This document shows positions 54,960 through 64,000 of a stretch of DNA of 64,000 nucleotides, piece by piece. Origin of the DNA: Ophiostoma sp. CBS 140.51 (taxonomy: Eukaryota; Ascomycota; Sordariomycetes; Ophiostomatales; Ophiostomataceae). The position numbers and the translations under genes were made by a program. The stretch is from assembly GCA_029298735.1 (NCBI GenBank), contig JANSLP010000128.1:1-64000 (forward strand), given 5' to 3'. Within the stretch, counting starts at the first letter, position 1; every line of letters begins with the position of its first letter. The notes below the pieces were generated by a model. That model made no database searches, was not told the origin of the DNA, and saw nothing but the letters and a program-made list of their open reading frames with translations.

Positions 54960-56530
54960 ATGTCCAACGGAACAGGCCCCATCTGGTGGGTGCCCACGTC
55001 GCCTGTCGGCAGTGGTAGGTTGAGGCTCTCCAATGCTATTTTCTGTGTCGTGAACCAGCTAACAATATTCCCATAGGTGACAATGCTTGGCAGCTCACGG
55101 CAGCGTCTCTCGTCGGGCTTCAGTCCGTTCCCGGTCTCGTGGTGTTGTATGCCGGCGTTATGAAGAAGAAGTGGGCCATCAACAGCGCCTTCATGGCCTT
55201 TTATGCCTTTGCCGCTGTCCTCATCTGCTGGGTACTTTGGGCCTACGAGGCCTCCTTTGGCGAGTATATGCTGCCATTTGTCGGCAAGCCCAACAATGTA
55301 CTCGGCATTGACACCCTTCTCGCGCAGTCGAACCTGCCCTCGCTCGGCGTCAGCCAAGAAATGCCCCTCGCCACCATGGTGTATTTCCAGTTTGTCTTCG
55401 CAGCCATCACTCTTGTTATCACGGCTGGCGCCTTCCTTGGCCGCATGAGCTTCTACGCATGGATGATCTTTGTGCCTCTTTGGTTGACGTTGTCGTACAC
55501 CGTGGGCGCATACTCCATTTGGGGCGGTGGCTTCCTCACAAAGTTGGGCGTGCTTGACTACTCGGGTGGTTACGTTATCCATCTGTCGAGTGGCACGGCC
55601 GGGTTCATCGGTTCGTACTGGATTGGCCCTCGCTTGGCCAAGGATCGTGAAGACGCCCGACCCAACAATATTCTGGTTGTATTAATCGGCGCCGGCATTT
55701 TGTGGATCGGCTGGAACGGCTTCAACGGCGGTGACCCATACGCCGCTAATGCTGATGCCGGTGTCGCTGTTCTCAACACTAACCTGTGCACGGCCGTATC
55801 TTTGCTTGTTTGGACTGGCCTCGATATGATCTACTTCAAGAAGCCATCCGTCATCGGTGCCGTCCAAGGCATGATCACAGGTCTCGTTGCGATCACGCCT
55901 GCTGCTGGGTACGTTGCCGGTTGGGGTGCCATTCTTCTTGGTCTCGGAAGCGGTGCCGTGCCCTGGGTCACCATGAACATTGTGGCCAAGAAGTGGTCCT
56001 GGCTCGAGCGCCACTTTGATGACACGCTAGGCGTCATGCACACACACATGGTTGCCGGTTTCGTCGGTGGCTTTGGTACCGGTCTGTGGGCCACCGTCGA
56101 CGGTTGTGCTGCTTTTGGTGCTACCAACCCAGGCGGTGCCATTGCCGGCAACGGCATCCAAGTGGGCTACCAAATGGCAGGTGCTATGTTCATTATTGGG
56201 TGGAACCTCGTGTGGACCTCTCTCATCCTCCTTTTTATCAAACATGTCCTGCGCATACCACTGCGTATGAGCGACGAAGAGCTTTTCCTGGGTGATGACG
56301 CCGTTCATGGCGAGGCTGCATACGTCTTCGGGCCTTGTGATGCCCATGAAGAGCTTGGCCATGCCGGCTATATCCAGGGCGAGATGGTCCAGACGGCTGC
56401 TCCTTCTCCTCCGGCTGGTGTGCCGGAAGACAACGATGGCGATGCTGAGCTTGGGATTGGCGGCTCGACTGTTGAGCCCAAAGATAAGAGTAGCAGCGGC
56501 AACGGCGAGGGAAGCACACCGACGCAGTGA
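54960..56530 (+). CDS. Ammonium transporter, Mep/Amt family
   Basis: Two exons, join(54960..55014,55077..56530), give 502 residues. The 62-bp intron starts GTAGGT, carries GCTAAC and ends CATAG, phase 1. Eleven membrane segments are expected and the sequence fits. The Amt signature region DNAWQL...GLVVLYAGVM lies in TM1. The two pore histidines appear as VIHLSSGTAG (about 186) and MHTHMVAGFVGG (about 340), and GWNGFNGGDPYAAN is the TM5 hallmark. The hydrophilic C-terminus carries the conserved GDDAVHGE segment that gates the trimer in this family, then a Ser/Gly-rich tail. It moves ammonium across the plasma membrane and is usually nitrogen-regulated. No regulatory site was assigned. Confidence 0.93.
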
Positions 56531-57892
56531 TTGAGAGGTGTGCTTTGTGCAAGTACATTGGCAGAGCGTCTTGTGATGGGTTTCAGGAGGGGCTGAGATT
56601 TCAAATTTTGGTGGTCGGGAATGATGAGAGATACCATGTATTAGTGTGTTAATAGGATGCTGTTTAATATTTTTGGTAGATTCCCACTCCGACATGTCAC
56701 ACGTTTTTTTCAGCGTGAGGAAAGCTTTAAAGCCCTAGTCCGTGACTTTTTACGGGAAGAAAAAGAAAATATCGCCGCGGCGACTCAACGGCTGTAGTAT
56801 CCAGCCTGTGACTTTTATTTTTATCAAGAACGTCTGTTGTTTTGTATTTTTACCTTGATATGGCGTAGGACAAGATGCCAGACCTCAACTCGAGCTGGAT
56901 TTCTGACCCCCACTGCCGTTGTTGCCTTGTCTGCACCGCCACCACAGTCGTTTGAATTTTATGCAGCAAGAAAGTTTTGGCAAAATTGCGCCCAATGAGC
57001 ACATGGATGCGTGCTTTCAAATTCTTTTTTTTTTTTTTTGAAAAAAAGACTATGTGAACGCAAATACCATCTTAGACACTATCAACTTGGTTTTGAAATG
57101 TTTCCTACTGACGAGAACGAAAAAATTGCACCACAAAGTTGGTGATGTTTACCTCCTGCCCTAATAAAGCTCAGGCTTCACGCTGTGCCTGGCCCAAGCC
57201 GAAGCGCTAAAACGGGCGGCTAGCCAAGGGCCTAGCCGTCAATTTTTAGCGCCTGGAAGTGTAAACAACTCGGATCCTGCCGCTGTAAGTTGGAGATCTT
57301 CTACTTCAAGCCATTAGGTCCAACATGGAACTCCAATACCTTCAAGGTGCCTGAGCCAACCAAGTCTGGTTTGCACTTGAGTGGTGCAGAATTTCTTTAA
57401 TGACCTATCAAAACCATATGCATATTACTGAGTAGTCGCGCAACCGAAGTGGCTCCGCAGGTAAAAGAACTGCACATTTACTGACAAACAGGGGGCAGCT
57501 TGCACCAACAGATGCATGAGCCGGGGGTTAAAACACACTGAGAAGGGCAGCCAATTGTTTCGAGTCGTTGGCACAGCCCTCGTGGGCGGGCGGCAAGGCA
57601 TCCTGTGTTCCATCATAAACAGGCCACAGGAGGAGGCCGCTTCACATGGCGGTACGGTGTTATTTGTTTGAGAAGCGGGGATTTTCTTGTAGAATGGGAG
57701 AGAAGATAGCATCGACACCTTTCTCACGAAAAGCGGCATCAACATCACCACAGTTCACCGTCCACAACAGACAGCATTGCCCTTTTCCAGCTTCCTCTTC
57801 CGCCATAATATTTTTTATCTCATCGTCCAAAGAAGGTCCGTCTGGTCACTGCCAACCCAACTTGGCACAGACAAGTTACTCGCTCGCCAACA
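56531..57892. other. Intergenic, NLR2 promoter region
   Basis: About 1.36 kb between the ammonium transporter and NLR2. It holds a long T-run followed by A (57024-57048) and an imperfect inverted repeat (57203-57254). The short open frames on both strands (for example 57425-57751) are not supported. Confidence 0.5.
57203..57254. repeat. Imperfect inverted repeat
   Basis: The left arm AGCGCTAAAACGGGCGGCTA is nearly complementary to the right arm reading TAGCCGTCAATTTTTAGCGC, with about 8 bases between. It could be a foldback element remnant or a regulatory palindrome in the NLR2 upstream region. Confidence 0.6.
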
Positions 57893-60800
57893 ATGTCGTC
57901 TAGAAGCCGCTCAGAAGCAAAGCCAGGAAAAATCAGCATCTTCAAGAGATTTCTAGGCAAAGACAAATCTCAGGATCAACTTGCAGGTAAGCTTTGTTAA
58001 GATGAACTTTCTAATTCAGAAAACGAAGACTTACACACGTTTGCAGTCGGCATTTCTGAAGAACTCGACTCTCGAGCAAGATCCAGGAAAAAGGAACGAA
58101 AGTCAACCGACGAGACTTTCTGTGCTCCAGAAGCCGTACGGCAGCTCTGGAAATCATACAAGGTCGAACTCTCGCATGAGAATGATCCCGATTTTCTGTC
58201 GGCCGTTAAGCGTCTTGAGAAAGAAGAAAGGCGATACGACTCATTCTCGAGCACAAACTCGTCGCCAAACCAATACTCAGCAGACGAAATAGTCCTGCCA
58301 AAGACAACAATCAGCTCGAAGCCTCAGATCAATGTCCAGATCACACCAGTCTCCCAGTCCCAGGAGCTATGGGATGACGCCTTTCAAGGCATCGAAGAAA
58401 CTCCCGAGGGCAAAGAGCTTGCACAGAAATATTTCAAGATTTTAGGCACGACTCTCGGTGATTCCGACAACAATGTATGCTTCGCAGAAAACAGCGCCAC
58501 CGAGTCCGGCATTCCGGGCGCGGCAACCATTCGCCAGCGGGACATGATCAACCTCGTGAGAACCGGCCTCAAAAAAGTCGAAAAATCCGCCAAAATTACC
58601 AACTCCATGGCCGCCTTCGCAGAGGCAGTTTTGGCGGCCAAACCATTCGCCGATTTTGTCATTCAGACCGTTCCGCACGCTGCACCGGCTGCTCTACCTT
58701 GGGCTGGTGTTTGTGCTGGACTTCAGGTGAGCCCCGGTAAAACCAATACTGCATTTGTGCCGTCCTGGCCTCACTAGGCCTGGCCAATAGGTCTAACACA
58801 ACTTCTCCTCTGATTAGTTGCTCTGCAAGCCCGCCAAGGCAAACAAGGAGAACCTTGAGGCCGTCAAATATGTCATTTCTCGAATGGAATGGTATTGTGC
58901 ACTCACCGACCACCTGCTTAACCCGTGGAGCACCGAAGCCAATGGCCGACTCATTGAGGCGGCTCTCGACACGCTGCGGACTCGAGTTGTCAGGTTATAC
59001 CGGAAGCTGCTTCTCTTTCTCATGCAGAGCATCTGCACCTACTACCGACACCAAGGAGTTGTCTTTGTCAAGAACATCACAAACCTTCATAGCAAGTGGG
59101 CTTCAAGCTTGGAAGATATCAAAAAAGAAGAAGCCGCACTGCGAATCGACTCCGACCAGGTTCAAAATATCGACCACAGAAAAGCTCTCCGAGACATTGG
59201 CGACCGTTCACTCGAAACAATGAGGCTTGTCGGCAATCTTGACCGGACTTTCCGGGAGTTTTGGGATGAGCAGAGGAAGATACAGACGACAGAAAACGAC
59301 CGGACTCTGCTGAAACAATTGTATGTGGTCGATCCCAGGGACGACATGGACGCCATCGAGATGAGAAAGGACACTCTGCTCGACGACGCTTTCAAATGGA
59401 TTCTCGAGGTCCCTGAGTTCAAGGCCTTCACAAACGACTTTGACGATTACAACGATATCAAAGCACCATCATCGCCCTGTCGCCTACTTTGGATCAAGGG
59501 ACCAGCCGGTACAGGCAAGACGATGCTTCTCCTAGGCATCATTCGTGAGCTGCATGAACGGTCAGCGGTCCTGAGTCCAGGCATTGCTCATTTCTTTTTT
59601 CAAAATGCAGACAATACCCTCAACAGCAGCATGGCCGCCTTGCGGTCGTTGATCTGGATGCTGGTTCACGAGCAGCCTCACCTCTTGAGGCACCTGCGTG
59701 ATAAATATGAACATGCTGAGCCATCTTTTGTGGGCAAACATGCATTCATTGGTCTCAGTAAGGTGCTGGAGAACATGCTTCGCGACCCGGACTTGGAGCC
59801 CGTCTACTTCATTGTCGACGCCCTAGACGAATGTGACGACGGTCTGCCGGGCTTCATTGACCTCATCGCCCACTCGCTCACCATCACCGATAAGGTGAAC
59901 TGGCTCGTGTCTAGCCGTCCCAGCGTGCCGCTGGGCACCCGCATTGCGGCCAACTCCCTCGTCGAGTTAGACTCACAACGGCTTGAGGCCCCTGTCCACG
60001 CCTACATTCATCACCAGCTTGCCCAACTGCAGCACGCCGACGGCTACACTGACGCCATCATCGACGAGATAGCCCACGAGGTCACCAGCCGTGCCAACAA
60101 CACCTATCTCTGGGTGTGGTTTGTCTTTCAGCGGCTCACCAAGCCGAACCAAAGAGGCAAAATACGCAATGGCTTTTATGCATTGCGGGCCATCAAAGAC
60201 TTCCCGCCGGGTTTGTCGGCTCTCTACGACCACATCATGGCCTCTATTGCACAAGGCGATGAGGACGATCCAGAATACTGCAAGGCGGCACTTCGGGCTG
60301 TGTACCATGCGTACAGGCCATTGTCCTTGAGCGAGCTGGTCACATTTGTTGACCTGCCCGAGGACCAGGTAGTCCGCATTGTTGGGGAGTGTGGCTCGAT
60401 TCTCACTCTCACAAACTCGACAGTAAGCCTCATCCACCAGTCTGCCAACGACTACCTCAAAGACAACTATATTGCGCATCTAGGAGCAGCAGGCATAGTT
60501 CAGGGACACGCAGATATGGGCCGCCTGTGTCTAGGTGCCTTGTCTGCGGGGCTACACAAAAATATGTACAGCCTTTCAGGCATGGGTCCCTACGAGCGAA
60601 CGACACCGCCGCCCAAGCCAGATCCCCTTGCAACCGTTCGCTATGCGTGCATCTACTGGGTGGACCACATCCGTGATGCAGTTGGCCATTCGGGCGGAAA
60701 GCGTGGGGCTTCTCCACTCGACAGAGGACTCGTCCATCCATTTCTACTTGAGCACTTCCTTCACTGGCTCGAGGCTCTCTCCCTGCTCGATGAGATCTCG

Positions 60801-62699
60801 GCTGGACTTGCGGCTATTCGAGCGCTCAAAGATCTTTTGCCGATCGAAGACACTTCTGCTTTCGCCAATTTTGTTCGAGATATGCTGTCTTTTATGATGT
60901 GGAATAGCTACTGCATACATCTGTCTCCTCTTCAAGCATATGCGTCTGCCCTGCTGTTCAGTCCAAAAAACAGCAAAGTCCGGCGCAATTTTGAGGACCA
61001 GCATGAGCTAAATTGGGTCAAAATAAAGCCCGCTGTTCAAGATGACTGGGAGCCATACGTCCAGCTCAACGGTCATCGATCTGTCGTCACATCTGCCGGA
61101 TTTTCACCGGATGGGAAGCAACTCGTGTCGGGCGCTGTTGACAACACAGTCAAAATTTGGGATGTTTCATCCGGCATGTGCATGTCCACATTTCATGGCC
61201 ACAGCAGAAACGCGGAGACTGTTGCCTTCTCAATCCCTGACGGAAGGTACGTGGCTTCTTGTGCAAATGGTGGTGCGATCAAAATATGGGACGTGGCGTC
61301 TGGGGAATGCTCATACTCGTTGGCATATCCTTCAGTCCCACCTCTTGTGTTGCCAACGTCAATTGCTCTGTGCACAACACCTACAATACAACTCGCTGCC
61401 GGCTTCAGCAACGGGGTTGTCCACGTCTGGGATGTGTTGTCGGGTAAGGTCGTGCAGACTCTCGATGCCCACGATTCTGCCGTTGAGTCTCTTACTTTTT
61501 CGCTTGATGGGAAGCAACTTACAAGCGGCAATCTCAACGGGGCGGAAAAGGTCTGGGATGCTATGTCTGGCCTGTGCCTGCGAGCACAAATCGGACAACC
61601 ATTCATATATGAATCCGCGTCATACCCACTGCCAAACTGCACCAACCTCTTCGCTAAGTGGGAAGACGACATCATCCGAGTTTGGGATGCGTCTTCTGCG
61701 CATCATGCACAGCTCGCCAAACGCGAGATGAATGATATTTTTGCAATTGTGTGCTCGCCCAGCGGGTCGCAGGTTGCCGCAGGCTCGGAAAATGGGACCG
61801 TAACAGTCTGGGACACCGTCACAGGAAAGTGCGTACTGGAGTTGGCAGGCCACTATGACCTCGTTTCTTCACTCGTCTTTTTCCCCGATGGACAACGGCT
61901 GGCCTCGGCATCCCACGATATGACCGTGAAGCTGTGGAAAGCAGCCTCAGGCGAGTGCTTTGGTACCCTGGAAGGCCACCAGGAGGCCATCACAGACCTC
62001 ACCATCATACTTGACGGGCAATTTTTGCTCTCATTGTCAATGGACGGGGTTGTCAAGGTGTGGAATACGTCATCATGGGAATGTACCCAAACGTTAACCA
62101 ACTGTGCAATGGACCTTGTCGTCTCACCCGACGACAAGAAACTTCTGTGCGTCTTGGAGAACCGCGAAATAAATGTTTTGGACATCATTTCAGGCGAGTG
62201 TGTGCTGGGAGTCGACGATTGCAAGGCGTTGAGCATGTCAAGAGCATTCTCACCAGACGGGTCAAAAATGGCGTTCCAATCGAAGGATGAGGCCATTCAG
62301 GTATGGGATCTGAAATCAAATGGGCGTACCCAGGCACTCGTTGGCAATGACTGCATCATTACCAGTGTCGAGTTTTCGCCAGACGGGAAATCTCTTGCCT
62401 CTCTTACAATTCGCAGCACTTTGAGGATTTGGGATGTGGCAACCGGAGCTTGTACCAGGGAGCTTGAAAACTTCAACGGTGCGAGAATAACAACGGTATT
62501 CCCACAAGGGGAAAAGAACGACGCAAAGGAGGTAGGGCAGTTTCACGGGCTGAGCTGGGATGGAACGTGGGTCACGAAAGACGGGCAATACTTGTTTTGG
62601 TTGCCATATCAGTATCGATCTGGGGTGAAGTACGCAGTATCCGGTGACAGGATTGCGATTGGCGTGAATCCAGGAAAGGTATGGGTTCTCCGTCTTTAA
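57893..62699 (+). CDS. NLR2: NACHT-WD40 STAND protein next to het-c
   Basis: Three exons, join(57893..57986,58047..58726,58818..62699), give 1551 residues. Introns are 60 and 91 bp, with donors GTAAGC and GTGAGC, and both sit where NLR1 has its first two. The order is: a basic N-terminus (KPGKISIFKRFLGKDK), the NACHT_N type domain (about 110-320, with APAALPWAGVCAGLQ at the splice and MEWYCALTD after it), a NACHT domain with Walker A GPAGTGKT (486-493) and Walker B YFIVDALDEC (588-597), a helical connector containing two conserved YWVDHIRDA-type blocks, and 11 or so WD40 repeats (about 1007-1475). The repeats are diverged from each other, unlike the near-identical repeats of Podospora HET-D/HET-E. 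All key NTPase residues are present. It lies 600 bases upstream of, and in line with, the HET-C-like gene. Confidence 0.9.
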
Positions 62700-63299
62700 A
62701 TGTAGTTTTGATATGAGGCGTTGTAAAATAAGAAAAAATAAATCGTGTACGACACGGCCGTAAGCTATACCAAAGTTGCATCACGAGTACAAGAAATCTG
62801 CAAGGGAGATTTGGCAAGAGAAAAGAGAAGGAGAACGCGTCAAAACATATCACGTGCTTATCGAGTCCGATAAGAGATCCACAGTGCCATTGTTTACTGG
62901 CCAATGAAGAATTGCGTCCGTCAACCAGCTCGTACCTTTCCCCTCCAGCCCCTCTTTCCCTCTCGCTCGTGTCTCCTATTCTTGGTTGGCTCTTGCCCCT
63001 TTTGGAACCCCACGCTAACAACTGGTGCTATGCCCCTGTCCTAAGTGCCCGCCTCGTGGAAAGGTCGAAAGCTGTCTTGTTCCTAGACCGCCTCCAGACG
63101 ATAAACGACAACTCCTCCTCCGACCAGTTGCCACCTCTTCCTCACGACTCTGTTCTTTCGCTTCTTCTTTATTTCAATTTGGACGCCACTATCTCGTTTC
63201 CTATTCCACGTCCTCGACACCTCGATCCTCGGTTTCGATTTCTCTCTCTCCCTCTACATTCGCTACCCCGCCCCCAACACAACCCCTACGTCTTTCGCA
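62700..63299. promoter_or_regulatory. Promoter and pyrimidine-rich leader of the het-c-like gene
   Basis: The 600 bases between NLR2 and the HET-C-like start. From about 62930 to 63299 the plus strand is dominated by C and T runs and ends in TCTTTCGCA before the ATG, a layout common for well-expressed fungal genes. The left part should carry the NLR2 3' end. No transcription-factor site is claimed. Confidence 0.55.
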
Positions 63300-63999
63300 A
63301 TGTCTGCCGACGGACCCGTGGGCGTCACATTTGTCGACACGCTCAAGAAGTCCTTTGTCGATGTTCCTATCGATGCCGGGAAGAACATTGAAACGGAATC
63401 CTTCCTTGAGGCTACAGAGTCTCTGGTAACCATTTTCGGTAGGTAATCGAAACTTGTTAAGAAGCAGGAGGAAAAGTTCAACGAACGACATTGGGGAAAG
63501 ACAAAAACGTTGACACGGGTCGGTAGATGTTCTCGGCCCCACCGCTTTCAAGCTTGTCAAAGATGACATGCTCGGCAACGTCGCCAAGATCCGCAAGCGG
63601 CAACTCGAAGCCCCCGGCGACTCTGCAACGCTGCAGTCCCTTGTCGTCAACGAGCTCAAGACCAAGAAGCACAACGCTACCGAGGGCCTGTTATGGCTGT
63701 TCCGCGGTCTCCAATTCATGTACGAGGCCCTGAGTCGGAACCTTGCGTCCGAGGCCGAGGAGCTCAGTGCTTCCTTCAACGCGGCGTACGGCGACACCCT
63801 CAGCAAGTTCCACAACTTCCTAGCCCGCGGTGGTTTCAAACTTGCCATGTCTGCTTGCCCGTATCGCAAGGACTTCTACGCCAAGCTGTCCCCGAACTAC
63901 GCGGATCTCAAAGTGAAGCTTCAGGCGTGGCTGGACGCCCTGAAAGACATTGTGAAGATCCTGAAGACCTTCCTCGAGAGCAAGGAGGCCAAGTGGTAA
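63300..63999 (+). CDS. het-c: HET-C-type glycolipid transfer protein (GLTP)
   Basis: Two exons, join(63300..63438,63527..63999), give 203 residues and a TAA one base before the window edge. The 88-bp intron starts GTAGGT and ends GGTAG, phase 1. The all-helical GLTP fold is recognisable, and the residues that hold the glycolipid headgroup are all there. Asp60, Asn64 and Lys67 (DMLGNVAK), Trp103 (GLLWLFRGLQF) and His142 (SKFHNF) correspond in spacing to Asp66, Asn70, Lys73, Trp109 and His147 of Podospora HET-C2. GLTPs move glycosphingolipids between membranes. In Podospora anserina het-c also controls vegetative incompatibility against NACHT-WD40 proteins HET-D and HET-E. The position just behind NLR2 fits that partnership. 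The frame is intact. Confidence 0.93.
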
Positions 64000-64000
64000 A

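Noticed and set aside
57024..57060. T-run followed by A-run as a transposon poly-A tail
   Set aside because: There is no adjoining reverse transcriptase remnant or target-site duplication. Similar homopolymer runs occur throughout the intergenic DNA.

Overview
The window is nuclear DNA of a filamentous ascomycete (Pezizomycotina), most likely a Sordariomycete. The evidence is short introns (51-91 bp) with GT...AG ends and RCTRAC-like branch sites, pyrimidine-rich leaders before start codons, widely spaced monocistronic genes, and typical families: HET domain, NACHT-WD40 NLRs, a HET-C-type glycolipid transfer protein, a TRI12-type MFS pump, a Mep/Amt transporter, a short OSBP and an LPMO. An Ophiostomatales relative such as Sporothrix is a guess that I cannot test here. 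I see no CRISPR array, rRNA, convincing tRNA or intact transposon.

Layout. 0-9 kb: five minus-strand genes (7-TM membrane protein, membrane-anchored SMP-30/lactonase-like protein, secretory lipase, secreted DUF3237 protein, unknown two-exon protein). 9.5-25 kb: plus-strand genes (secreted SET-domain protein, single-pass Ser/Ala/Gln-rich membrane protein, alpha/beta hydrolase, OSBP, cytochrome P450) with long intergenic gaps. 26-36 kb: vacuolar-type M28 aminopeptidase converging on an AA16-like LPMO, then an MFS transporter and an Hsp70-like ATPase on the minus strand. 37.6-39.9 kb: a Q/N/G/H-rich coiled-coil protein of unknown function.

40-64 kb looks like an allorecognition or innate-immunity island. 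It holds a broken HET-domain gene, a four-exon NACHT-WD40 NLR (NLR1), a TRI12-like MFS gene, an ammonium transporter, a paralogous three-exon NACHT-WD40 NLR (NLR2), and 600 bp downstream on the same strand an intact het-c-type glycolipid transfer protein gene. In Podospora anserina the het-c product is the partner sensed by NACHT-WD40 incompatibility proteins HET-D and HET-E. Physical linkage of an NWD NLR to a het-c homologue therefore suggests a guard/guardee pair, and this is the most interesting feature here.

Exon joins were chosen from splice consensus plus reading phase and, for the NLRs, from comparison of the two paralogues. Where the first ATG of an open frame differs from a longer open frame, the reason for the choice is given.
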